This document shows, one piece after another, positions 11,694 through 21,955 of a stretch of DNA of 64,000 nt. The notes below the pieces were generated by a model, which was not told the DNA's origin, did no database searches, and saw only the letters and a list, made by a program, of their open reading frames with translations. Within the stretch, counting starts at the first letter, position 1, and every line of letters begins with the position of its first letter. Source of the stretch: Ehretia macrophylla (Eukaryota > Streptophyta > Magnoliopsida > Boraginales > Ehretiaceae); assembly GCA_037974665.1 (NCBI GenBank), contig CM075773.1, positions 34,048,853 to 34,112,852 of the forward strand. The letters are read 5' to 3'. The position numbers were made by a program, and so were the translations under genes.

Positions 11694-12728
11694 ATGTCAT
11701 CTGATCATGGTGGCTCGTCTGACCTTAGCACCAATACAGGAGAGGCAGAAGGCAACATGGACACCAATAGCAGCAAAGGTTTTGGAAAACCGGACCCGGG
11801 TCAACCCGGTTTGAAAGACGAACCGGTAGAGTCCGACCCGGATACAGTAGATCATATTGCACAACAACAGCAGCAACGAGGTGAAGTGCAGGCACCCATT
11901 GGGATAATCCAACTAATGCAGGCCCCGGCGAGGCGGTCCTCCACCAAGGACCGCCACACCAAGGTGGAGGGGCGGGGGAGGAGGATTCGAATACCCGCCA
12001 CGTGTGCTGCACGGATCTTTCAGCTGACCCGTGAACTCGGGCACAAGTCGGATGGGGAAACTGTCCGGTGGCTGCTTGAACATGCGGAGAAAGCTATTAT
12101 CGAGGCAACCGGTACTGGCACCGTGCCGGCTATAGCAGTGTCGATTGGTGGGACACTCAAAATTCCAACAACCTCCTCGGGTGAGGACACTCATAGTAAT
12201 ACTCCCAAGAGGAGGAAGGGTAATTCGGAGTTTTGTGACGTTTCCTCCATGCAAAATAATAACCACTATTTTAATGCAACGCAGTTCGCGCCGGTGGTGG
12301 GACCCACACCAACGGTTACCGCTGTGCCGATGTGGGCTGTTAGTAATGCGGGTATGAATATGATGACACCATCCAATGCTTTTTGGATGATACCATCCCT
12401 GCCAGTTGTGGCACCGCAAAATAATCAGGCGCAAATGTGGGCTCTCTCACCAGCTTTTAATGCATACGGAGGACCAATGTCGTCATCACTGCCAGTGAGC
12501 AGTGCGCCACCGGTGATGGTGGTTGGGAATAGCGGAATAAGTACCAATACGATAGCGGCAACTATGGGCCCCACAAGGATGGCACCAGTTAGTGTGAGCT
12601 CTGCTAGTAGTGGTGCTGCTAAGGCTCAAACGTTGAGGGATTTTTCATTGGAGATATATGACAAAAAGGAGTTACAATTTATGGCTAAAAATTGCAAGTC
12701 GTCAACAACAACGAGCTCAAAAGAGTGA
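11694..12728 (+). CDS. Class I TCP transcription factor, TCP9/TCP19-like
   Basis: A 344-residue, intronless gene for a plant-specific DNA-binding nuclear protein. The TCP domain spans about residues 84-138. The basic part ([15 protein letters not shown]) is followed by [20 protein letters not shown] and the helix [18 protein letters not shown]. The basic region has the shorter class I (PCF) form, and Cys104 is the cysteine conserved in class I proteins. The [10 protein letters not shown] block after the domain and the [19 protein letters not shown]-terminus point to the TCP9/TCP19 branch. The N-terminus is acidic with a short Gln run; the C-terminal half is rich in Ser, Thr, Ala and Met and probably disordered. 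Class I factors act on growth and cell-cycle genes through GTGGGNCC-type sites. The first in-frame ATG was chosen; it follows an A-rich context after a CT-rich leader. Intact. Confidence 0.93.
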   Translation: MSSDHGGSSDLSTNTGEAEGNMDTNSSKGFGKPDPGQPGLKDEPVESDPDTVDHIAQQQQQRGEVQAPIGIIQLMQAPARRSSTKDRHTKVEGRGRRIRIPATCAARIFQLTRELGHKSDGETVRWLLEHAEKAIIEATGTGTVPAIAVSIGGTLKIPTTSSGEDTHSNTPKRRKGNSEFCDVSSMQNNNHYFNATQFAPVVGPTPTVTAVPMWAVSNAGMNMMTPSNAFWMIPSLPVVAPQNNQAQMWALSPAFNAYGGPMSSSLPVSSAPPVMVVGNSGISTNTIAATMGPTRMAPVSVSSASSGAAKAQTLRDFSLEIYDKKELQFMAKNCKSSTTTSSKE

Positions 12729-15700
12729 ACATGCAAATGAAAAACTGTGAACTAGTTTAGTTTTCTTGACCCAATTAAAAATAGAAAAATGGGCATGTTT
12801 CTACTTTTTATTTAGAGAAATTTATATGAGGAATAATTTTTCAAGAGTTCAAATGACAAATATTAAATAGTTTTTTTTTTCTTTTCTTTTTTTTTTTTTT
12901 TCGAAAAGAGTTGGTAAATGTATCATTTGTGTCATTCCATGTACAAAGAATAAAATCTTTGGGTTCGAAGGAGATTAAAATGTAGTAAATTATACATATT
13001 ATTTTATTAAAATAATTTGAATAGTTTATTATTTTTAGATTTATTTTGTACCGCTATAATGTTATGAGAATATACAAATCTATTTTATTTGATGTTCAAT
13101 AATTTTGTACTATTCTTCCGTAAATTATCGAGCATAATGAAAAAAATTTACACTAAATTCCCTTTTACTAATTATTGAGATGATATAAGAGAAATCATTG
13201 TCCACATTACTAGCTTTTTAGCTTCCTTTTAGTTAAATTTATTTTAATTCTAGTTTTGGGAAAAGAAAACAATTATAAACAAGTTAAGCTCAAGTGTATA
13301 TCTTTTTTTTGGTTAAGAAGCTCAAGTGTATATCATTATAAGCTAGTTGGAAGTAAAGCACGAAGAGATAAGTACAAAGTCATGGATTACATGCACGTGA
13401 ATGTTGCACGTGTAACGGGGGTTCGACCAGATCATTTTGTGTGGGTATGGTGGGAAGGGTGGCCCACTGGCCATTAGCCAACCTCTAAACAGTGGGTCAA
13501 CACCATGCCAAATAGAATCTACTGGATAAATCCTCTACCCCACTCTTCAAGGTGACCTCTATAATTTTTGTATGAAAAAAAAGGTATTTGATTTTATGAA
13601 TTGAAAAGTACGTGTATAGATAAGTTAATAAATATATTAATTCGTTGGTAAATTTTGGCCTAAACCTTCGCATTAGAGATCACACTATTGAACACCCTCC
13701 AGGATAGTTAATTATATAGCCTTATTGATAGTGATAAAAGGAGAGAAAGGGTCAATCGTCCCTAAATTAATTACTATGTAATTGTGGCTTTGCCATCTTT
13801 AAAGAAAAAAGGAAAAGTGAAATATTTAAGGCCTTAAAAAATGAAGTATCTCCTCGAGTCATAAATATTATTTTCCCTCAGGATATGACTGGAGTGGTAG
13901 GAGTGAAGAAGTGTCTGTGGGTGGTCACGGATTCGATTATCTTCTCTTCCCTCGAGGTTTCGTTCTTGACTCACCTAATACATTTTTTGGATGAGATTTT
14001 GTATCCGGAGTTTTATCAGTTGATCGTCGGTGGTTGGTGGTCGGTGAACGGACTCTACCAACTGGATTTCCCTTGTCATTCAAAAAAAAGATATTATTTG
14101 GCCCCCTAATAATCCAAAGCATGCGTTAAAGTGACTACTGTAGCACGAGATTGACTTGTGATCAATTTATAGAAATCACCTCCTTTTGCGTTAAGGTGCA
14201 CCATTGCAGGACGAGATTTATATTTTTAGAGTGAATCTAATATAATCATGTTTAGCATATAATAAATAAATAAAAATACAAGAATTTTTACCTTGTTAAA
14301 GATTTAGTGTTCAGAGCCTTTGCAACTATGATAAAAAGCCACTTTCTTGTTGCCAAACCCTTTGCAACCTAAATAACTGTGGCTAGACAGTTAAATAGAT
14401 TAGGAAGAAAGAGCCTAGGTTGAGAGTGAGTTTCTTGTCAAAAAAAAAAAGAATATTTTGCAAGTAATTTTATAAATAATTATTTTATTATAATTATATT
14501 TAAAGGTAATTTGCAGGTTATTTTTCTCATAGTTGTGTCTTTAGGAGTGTGATGATATACATATGATAATTAATTACTTCAACAACAGTCAGATAGAATC
14601 CACTCACATCAAGCAATGTAAACCGAATTATATAAACTTTTGACTTAGAAGAAGATCCATTCAATGTTCTTAAAAAGTAACATTTTATTTAGAAAAAAGA
14701 ATATTTCATACTGTCAATTTATTCTTTTTAATGTAAAGTTGGGCTTTAAAATCTTCTGATGCCCACATGGGTTTTTACTTTGTATATCAATAGAGATTAA
14801 ACAATTGATTAAATTGATATATATATTAGGTTTCACCGTTGTACTTTCAAATTTTTAATTAAATATAACTGTAAGATCAAAATAATACAAATAGAATGAT
14901 TGCGGGATTGAACTTTAATACGACGCTTGCTTATTTATTAAATTAATTATGTGATGATATTTTTCGAGATTATTAATGAAAAAGTCTTACGATACAAGGA
15001 TTATTTTATTTGAGAAGCAGCACTTTATAAAAGTTTTCTCCGGTGCTTAAACGAATATTCCTTTTCTGTAACAAAGCAAGGTGGGCCTAAAATTTTAACT
15101 AATTTTCTATAGGTTGGGCTAGCCAATTAATGGACCACTTCAAGGTGGAGGTGGCGGTCCACCTGATGTGGAAGACTGGAAGCTCACATATGTGGCCCTC
15201 TGACCTTCTAATATTTTAGGTTCAAAAATTTCTCAATGGGGCCAACTGCCTCCACTCCCAAGGCTGTTGAGTAACTACATTATGGTCCACTTTCTGACAA
15301 ATAACGATTCAAATTATTTTATTATAATTGTATAATTAAAACAAGACCGACTTTTGAATTAGATAGAAGACTTATGTGGGCTAGACCTTTTTTTTCAAGA
15401 GGTTCTCGACCACATAAGATCAAAGATATAAGGTCTATGATGCCAAGCGGACATTCCTCTTTGGAATAGGCCATTTGTCACTTTATTACTATTATCCCTT
15501 TGGTAATATTATATTATTATAAACGAATTTAATCATAGTGGATAACATGCATAGTTTGATTAAAAGTTTAGACTTGATTATAGAACTAATTGTAATTCGA
15601 AGAAGAAGATGAAGAGAAAAAAACATAAGAAATAAGTTTATCAAATTTACTCTACATCCTAACCTACAAATTAAAAGGTCAGATAATGGTTAAATAAAGA

Positions 15701-16619
15701 GATGACATGGTAGGGTATGAAATAAAGATTTTCAAAAGTGATCTTAGCAAGATATCATATTTGTTATGACCAGAGAGTGGGTTCACATGCTAAAAATAAA
15801 ATTGTGGAACTCAGGACGTTGGATAGTCTAGTCCCGAATTTATCATATCCTTACTTAGAAAAAATTGAAAGAAAAAAGAAAAAAAGAAATACCACACCCC
15901 TCGCCTTCTGGACCAATTTTGAGACGTCCATGTCATGGCTGGTGTATGTGGGGCCTTGTTACACCATCTGTGTGTGTGCTTTTGGTGAAAGTTTTTTCAA
16001 AACGTTTTGAACGTTTCAGATCAAAGTGCACGATTCCACTAATGCGTATGACTCACACGTTAAGAAGAGAGGACCGGTTTTGAGGGGCCCTGTGCAGTGC
16101 TCTAAAATTCCTCCGTACAAAATTCTCAAATCAAAGTGCGAAGCTTTCTTTTTCTTCCTTTTGTCTTTGTTTTTTTTTTTTTTTTTGTTCGGTTTTTCTT
16201 TTCCCCTTTTTTCTTGTTTTTTCAGCTCCACAATTATGCAAGTCAACCCCAAGGGGTAGGTGAAGCTGAGGTCATCTCTGCGAGCTTAGAACGAAATTTT
16301 GTTATGTGTTGAGTTCATAAAAAAGTTGAATTCATATTAAGATTTATTATACGTAATTTTATTTCATCATTTGTGAGATGTTAATTGAATACTCAAATGT
16401 GTGACTTGGAGATAATTTTGTTGTTATGTCGAGGCTTTTCTTCTGCTTTGATAAGGGAAAGAAAAAATGAAATTGCGTTGTTGAACATGTCTAACTTGAA
16501 GGAAAGGAAAAAAAAATTACTTGGTTGTTTCAATTAGTAATTCTGATGCAACACCCTTTTAGTCCGTGAAATAACTTTCTCCTCTTGTATTCATTTGCTA
16601 CTTTTAAAAAGGAATGTTC
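12729..16619. other. Gene-poor intergenic region
   Basis: Apart from a SINE at 13874-14090, I see no supported gene. The sequence is AT-rich with poly-T and poly-A runs. Open frames here are short, low-complexity (for example Lys- or Phe-rich near 16016-16259) and lack family motifs. The first bases should include the TCP 3' UTR. Confidence 0.5.
13874..14090 (+). mobile_element. tRNA-derived SINE, 217 bp, with target duplications
   Basis: The element is flanked by ATATTATTT at 13865-13873 and again at 14091-14099. The head carries TGGAGTGGTAGG (box A-like) and GGATTCGATTA (box B-like) about 40 bases apart, as in RNA polymerase III promoters of tRNA-derived SINEs. It ends in CATTCAAAAAAAAG. 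Head, tail and flanking direct repeats together make a SINE much more likely than chance. The family is not identified. Confidence 0.65.
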
Positions 16620-16976
16620 TCGCTATGAATATAATTCAAATTGTTAATTGGCTCAAACAATGCTAGTCTTGTATACAAATCATAAATTAGAAGAACAACT
16701 GGGAAGGTTTCAACTACCTCATGCCACCTGTTGAAAGGAGATTTACCTCTGACTAGTCCCTTAGGCCCCCTGCTGGAAGATTGCAAACGAGTGTTAGCTC
16801 GTAAGGATGGATATCATGTGATTTGTGTATATCGTAAGATAAATCAGTGCGCTGATTGGTTGGCTAACTATGATCTTCATCAATTTCTTTGTACATCCAA
16901 AATTGAAGAGCCTCCTTGGTTGTTGAGATTGCTTGTAAAGAAGGCCAAAAGGGGGGCTAGGCTAATCTTTGTTTAA
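16620..16976 (+). pseudogene. RNase H-like fragment of a non-LTR retroelement
   Basis: The translation of about 16731-16976 contains GPLLEDCKRVLARKD, then HVICVYRKINQCADWLAN and PPWLLRLL. This is the pattern of the C-terminal half of the plant RNase H domain (RVT_3 type) found at the end of LINE polyproteins and in related host pseudogenes. The N-terminal half with the first catalytic acidic residues is missing from this frame. Weak similarity continues upstream to about 16620 in other frames. No reverse transcriptase is nearby, so this is a decayed 3' remnant. Confidence 0.5.
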
Positions 16977-18185
16977 TTGGCTTTGCATCCAAAAGAACCA
17001 AGAAAAAAAAATGTAAAACTTTTAACAATACCGTCTTTGAGAATGATATTGAGATTTTTGTACAAAGCTATCTCCCTCAGGCTTATTGGAATGTAGACAT
17101 CCAGAATATTATTCGGGATATCAAGTCGCTAATTAGATAGCTAAGAGCAACAAGATTGATGCTCTAAGTTTGAATTGGTGTAGTAACTTTCCAATCAGTT
17201 TATCTTGCATACTTTTTGCTGATTTTTCTCCTACTAGGTAAGTCTTAGAATATACACGTGTATCACATTTAAAAATTATAAAGTCCAATATCATCTTATT
17301 GTTAGAGATCATGGTGTTAGAAAGAAATAACATGTATATCAACGGATAGATAAGAAAAGATTTTACTATATTAATGAATAAATACACAAGATAAATCTCC
17401 ATAACCCTTGTCCCTCCTCACTCTTCTATCTCACACGGGATCTTAGACTAATTCACTAACTTAAAATGAAACCCCTATGCTAATGAAATATCTAATTGAC
17501 GAAAAAGAACAAAAACATCGTGATATTGAACTTTTTGGGCTGCTCACATTTCTGTTGGGCCGAAGTTCTTCAGCATTACAATAAATGCGCTCTGCATCTT
17601 CCACCATCCGCAACATTTATTTCATCTCCATATATATATATATACCATGACAATAAGCCGAAAGTAATGAAACACAATATCTCAGACTGATTCATTTGTC
17701 TCAAGTAATCAGATAAAATCCACCTAAAATCCACCTACGTTTCTTTTATCTGAGGAGTAATGCTTTCGCCAATCGGGTAATACTTCACTCCTTTATATAG
17801 TAAAAATTCAAGTGTTAAGTAAAATATTCAAGTGACATAACAATTATTTTATCTGAATTGATTATGATTTAACAACTTAACAATCATAACTTGTAGTCGA
17901 TCGTTTATAAATAATATACGAGTCAATAAATTTGAACTTCAAGATATTATTTTTAAACCCGAGGCATGGGCACTACCACAAAACAAAGTTCCAAATTGAA
18001 ATTACCCAGTAATTGAATTTAGATTGCGGACAAATATACAAGCCTCATTTAAACAACATTACTCTTTAATTACAAAGCATGCATGTCAAAGTGAAAAAAA
18101 AAAAAAGACACAGGCCTATCATGGCTCTTATTTCTCTTTCAGGAAATTATGTGAAACCAACCATGAAGATCATACATCAAACCCA
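16977..18185. other. Intergenic, downstream of the small heat shock gene
   Basis: No gene is supported. A short TA dinucleotide run lies near 17629-17643. The bases just left of 18186 should contain the heat shock gene's 3' UTR and polyadenylation region. Confidence 0.4.
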
Positions 18186-18824
18186 TTAAAGCTCCTGTTT
18201 AGCTTCACTCTTGAGCTCAGCCGCAGAAGAAGAAGAAGATGATGATGATGAATCTTCACCCCCAGCTTTAATGGCGACCACCTTGGGACCCTTGATCATA
18301 TCAGGAGACAATTTCGCAAGTGAGATGGTGAGAACACCATTTTCAAGCTTTGCTTTAACACTGTCAAGGTCCACATTATCTGGAAGCCGAAACTGCCTCC
18401 AGAACTTGCCGTATGATCGTTCAACACAGTGCCAATGGTCGCCTTTCTTCTCCTTTTCCTTCTTCTTCTCGCCGCTAGCACGCAGCACACGATTCTCCTG
18501 ATCAAGCTCGATCTTCAAATCATCCCTCTTCAGCCCTGGAACGTCGAGCATCATCACATGTACCTCAGGTGTTTCTTTCCAGTCCACACTCGTTGGTGAG
18601 ATTGGCACGGTTTCGTCCCTGTCTAACGACATTGGCAGTTGTTCCAGGACCCGGAACGGGTCCAGAAACCTGTCGGACACCATCTCGGATAGAAAACTCC
18701 TCGGGCGATCGATAAACGGAAGCAATGAGGCCTCTGATGTGTTGATGAACATCGGTTCGAACACTATGCAGCCAAGCAACAACAAAACTGACAAAGAAAG
18801 TCTCATTTTGAAATGAAATGGCAC
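18186..18824 (-). CDS. ER-type small heat shock protein (HSP20 family)
   Basis: A 212-residue single-exon chaperone gene; small heat shock proteins bind unfolding proteins in oligomers. An N-terminal hydrophobic segment (about residues 8-22, [13 protein letters not shown]) looks like a signal peptide, and the C-terminus AKQEL is a KDEL-like retrieval signal, so the site is probably the ER lumen. The alpha-crystallin domain runs from about residue 80 ([18 protein letters not shown]) to the diagnostic [10 protein letters not shown] near 165-175. A VVAIKA segment follows, in the place of the C-terminal I/V-x-I oligomer motif. A run of nine serines, encoded beside an AGA/ATG trinucleotide repeat, lies just before the tail and is unusual. 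Met1 and Met7 are both possible starts. Heat shock elements and a TATA box sit close upstream, implying HSF control. Confidence 0.93.
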   Translation of the reverse strand: MPFHFKMRLSLSVLLLLGCIVFEPMFINTSEASLLPFIDRPRSFLSEMVSDRFLDPFRVLEQLPMSLDRDETVPISPTSVDWKETPEVHVMMLDVPGLKRDDLKIELDQENRVLRASGEKKKEKEKKGDHWHCVERSYGKFWRQFRLPDNVDLDSVKAKLENGVLTISLAKLSPDMIKGPKVVAIKAGGEDSSSSSSSSSAAELKSEAKQEL

Positions 18825-18908
18825 GGGTTAACAAGGGCTAGCGTTCTAGCGCGTTGTAGATTTCTTTGATTATTTTGCTGGTTGTGAGAAAAACAATAGG
18901 GTGGTTGA

Positions 18909-18916
18909 ATTTATAG
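18909..18916 (-). promoter_or_regulatory. TATA box of the small heat shock gene
   Basis: On the minus strand this reads CTATAAAT, about 85 bases upstream of the start codon, with heat shock elements immediately beyond it. The predicted leader is short, about 55-60 bases. Confidence 0.75.
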
Positions 18917-18948
18917 AGATGAGATGGGTGAGCTGAGCTGAGTGTCCT

Positions 18949-18961
18949 GAAAGTTCTTGAA
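18949..18961 (-). promoter_or_regulatory. Perfect heat shock element
   Basis: GAAAGTTCTTGAA is an exact GAAnnTTCnnGAA triplet, the binding site of trimeric heat shock factor. It lies about 33 bases upstream of the TATA box, the usual close position in plant heat shock promoters. Confidence 0.9.
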
Positions 18962-18990
18962 TTAGTAGTGATAACGATAAAGAAATAGTA

Positions 18991-19003
18991 GAATGTTCCA
19001 GCT
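18991..19003 (-). promoter_or_regulatory. Partial heat shock element
   Basis: GAATGTTCCAGCT has two good inverted units (GAAnnTTC) and a degenerate third. It lies 30 bases further upstream from the perfect element, so the two could bind heat shock factor together. Confidence 0.65.
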
Positions 19004-19054
19004 GGTGTAGATATATATATGATCAACAATGTTTCCCGAGAAAGTGCAAACATG

Positions 19055-19067
19055 TTCCAGAGGCTTC
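19055..19067 (-). promoter_or_regulatory. Near-perfect heat shock element
   Basis: TTCCAGAGGCTTC has the TTCnnGAGnnTTC form, one base away from a perfect three-unit element. A further TTCCCGAGAAA block lies at 19033-19043. With the two nearer sites this makes a cluster of about four over 120 bases. Confidence 0.7.
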
Positions 19068-21592
19068 ATGTAATATCTATTGAACCCAAAAAAAGCTAAG
19101 GTATTACATTAAGAGTTTGAGTTAAAAGGGTTGACTAGAAATTTATTGTAATTAAAAATTTTAAATTTAAATTATAAAAATAAAATGAAAAATATTTTTT
19201 TTGGTTAACGAGTCAAAGGTATTCATTTGCAATAATTGACCATGATGATTTAAATTGTTACTTATTATTACCGGCTCTTTGTAAATAGGGCACTTACATT
19301 AGTGGCAGATCTAGAATATTACTTTGGTAAAACTAAATAATTTTAAAAATTGAAATTGATGAATACATGAGATCAGTAAACCTAAGTAACTTTTAAAATG
19401 AAAATTAGTTAATATATAAATAGAATTATATGATTTTAGAGATTAAAAATACAAGGATATTTCAAAGCAATTTGTAGGTCCAATAACAATTACAATGTTC
19501 ACAATTCGAAGAACAAATTCACCCAATTTTTTTTTTTTTTGTGTGTGTTATTTGGGCTTGGTTTTGATGCTTGAGCTTGCTTGGGGTTGGGCTTGATTGT
19601 CTTATGCTTTTGGGCTTGTTTTGTTTGGACCAAGAGTCTAGATTTATATTGTTCTATATTTGGGCTGCGTATTGGACCTGTTTGGCTCTGTAGTTTGGGC
19701 CTATTTGTTAGGCTTGGCCTTTGTGTTCATGTTTGTTTGTCTAGACCAAGTTGGGCTGGGCCATGTGTGTATTAATTTTTCTGTTTCAAAAAAATAATAA
19801 AATAAAGCTCTTTTCTGACACCAAAAAAAAAAAAAAAAAAAAAACCACCTAGCATGATAGTTCTGCCAGGCGTTTGGCAAAGTTCTTTTTAAGTATTAAA
19901 AGAAGGAAAAAGAAAATATATATGTGTGTAAACAAAGGAAGGACAACAGGAAAAAGAAACACTCTTGGTATAATTTATCTTTTTTTTTTTGTCGAAACTC
20001 TTAATATCATGGCGATAGTCCTTTAAAAATAAATCTAATTTTGGCGTGGATTGAAATTGAAATTAAAGACATTAACCTTATGGCATATTCCATATCCATA
20101 ATTAATTTATATTGTACATTTAGAGGTTGCTTAGGCACATTTAATGAAACTAGGTAATTTACATGTAAACAAAGGTTGACATGTCCTCCCTCTATCCCAT
20201 ATTCATTTGATACCTTTCCATTTTTGGAAGTCCCAAAATGTAAGTCTATTTACCAATTCAAGATTTAATGTTATAGGAATCACTTATTGAGTTAATCCTT
20301 ACATTAGTGGTTGAGACACTTGGTGAGGAGAAAGGATCAACATTCTAAAAGGTTTGACCCGGCCCAGAAGAGCAATTTAGACATTTTTAATCATGATCCA
20401 CCAACTCTCTTTCTCTCTCTTAACTTTCTTGAGAGAGAGAGTTTCCCCACCCTTTGAAGGAACCCACTTTGGGTTTCCTTCATCCCTTTCGAAAACCTAT
20501 TGGTTTTCACCCTTTTAGTGTAGCTAAAACAACAACACATTCTTAAGTTGGCTATGGCCTCCCCCTGCTCCTTTTTCTTCCAGATTCGGATGATGATGAA
20601 GATTTATTTGTTGTTATAGATCTGTCCATGAGTTGGCGTCAAATGTTTTTTTCCTTTCGTTGTCATCCTCTTCAGTGATGGTAGATCTAAGACAAAATCC
20701 TGAGTTGTATCTCATATCTTTAGATCATTTTTGCTTATGGTTGCTTTGTCCTCGTGTTGGCTTTGTTTTAACTCTTATGCTAATGTAGTTGACTTAGAGG
20801 CTTTCCCTACAGATGTACTTCCTCACTTTTGGCCCTTTATCATTTTTCGTCACTCCGACGCTTCATTCTTAAGTTTTAGGCAACACTGTTGGTCCTGTGC
20901 TCTTGTCCTCACATTTGTCTTTTTTAGCTGTCGAAGAGATAGGGTGGTCTTTGGCACCACTTGTTCAAGCTTGGGACTCAGAGGGTTTGTTCCTTTGTTC
21001 GGAATGTTTAGACCATTTGAGTTTTGCAAATCTCAGGCCCATCTTCTATCCGGGTTGATGAGTCCCGCCGAACTCATCTTGGTGGTTTGTGTTTTATGCT
21101 CTATTTGGACTATCGATCTGACAATTTTCTCAGCGGATTTACAAGAGCATTTTCTAATATGTGTTGTTTTGGTGATTATGGATGTTGCTTCTAATTTGAT
21201 AGTGTGGTGGTGGCTCCCTTGGTTTCAGTCGGGTCTTTGCCGTTGGTTGTCATTGGCACTGTTTTCATCGGGATCTGTTCTTAAGCTTTTACCTTTTGTT
21301 TGAACCAGTTTGTTTTGGGTCTATCATGTTAAGATTGTTGTTTAAGTTTTGACCCAATATTTTGTTGTTTCTGTGTTATGGGCCACGACCCACTCCTTAT
21401 GTCTGGTCACTTTTTGGCTTAGACTCTTTTGTATCCCTGTTTAAATAATGAATTTCTCCTTTTGACAAAAATAAAATAAAAAACACCAACGAAGTTCATT
21501 CAATTCATGGCCTACCTCGATACACCAAACCATTAGCGTTCAAAAGCGTGATATGGTAAGAAATTCTATTTTATTCATTTTGAAGTTGATAC
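19068..21592. other. Intergenic, with retroposon-like debris
   Basis: No recognisable gene. 19300-19320 has a TAGTGGCAGATCTAGAAT start resembling a hAT-like MITE end, but no matching right end was found. 19550-19800 is rich in GGGCTTG words and ends in an A-rich AATAATAAAATAAA tail. 20330-21475 is non-coding-looking sequence with CTCT runs, ending in TCCTTTTGACAAAAATAAAATAAA, a tail like that of plant non-LTR retroposons. A 190-codon open frame at 20731-21303 is Phe/Leu/Cys-rich and matches no family I know. Confidence 0.4.
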
Positions 21593-21780
21593 CAGGGGCG
21601 GATGCACCTTATGGTGAGGATGTGCACGTGCACATCCTCACCTTGAAAAAAAAATTAAAAAACCCTTGTTTTTTAGTATTTTTTTTTTTAAACTATTATA
21701 TTTAACACTTTGTGCACATGCTGAACTCTCTCATTGTACGAATGCAACATCCTGAATGTGGGTGCCTGGATCGGCCACTG
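21593..21780. mobile_element. hAT-like MITE, 188 bp, with 8-bp target duplications
   Basis: The element begins CAGGGGCGGATGCA and ends with the reverse complement of CAGTGGCCGATCCA, giving imperfect terminal inverted repeats. GTTGATAC stands on both sides (21585-21592 and 21781-21788), an exact 8-bp target duplication typical of the hAT superfamily. The interior has a GTGCACGTGCAC palindrome and an A/T-rich core and no coding capacity. It shares its layout and a TTGAAAAAAAAA block with the MITE at 34741-35277. Confidence 0.85.
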
Positions 21781-21955
21781 GTTGATACAGATACAACAAC
21801 ACTTAATACAACATAGGCAATCAAACAATATAACATGGCTTGTAGGGAGAGGAACAAATCACTAGGGTCATTATTACATCAACCCCCCCATGAACCAAAA
21901 CAATATCAACTAAAAAACCACAAAAAAAGAGAAAAAAAATACAGAAATTAAACTT

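Noticed and set aside
11913-12434. 173-codon minus-strand frame over the TCP gene
   Set aside because: Shadow of the GC-richer TCP coding sequence, Cys/His/Trp-rich with no recognisable domain.
15865-16259. Lys-rich and Phe-rich frames on opposite strands
   Set aside because: Both arise from the same poly-A/T-rich low-complexity sequence.
19302-19480. Fourth hAT-like MITE
   Set aside because: A TAGTGGCAGATCTAGAA left end is visible, but no right terminus or target duplication was found.
20731-21303. 190-codon plus-strand frame, Phe/Leu/Cys-rich
   Set aside because: No family motif. It lies in retroposon-like sequence with an A-rich tail and looks like a chance open frame.
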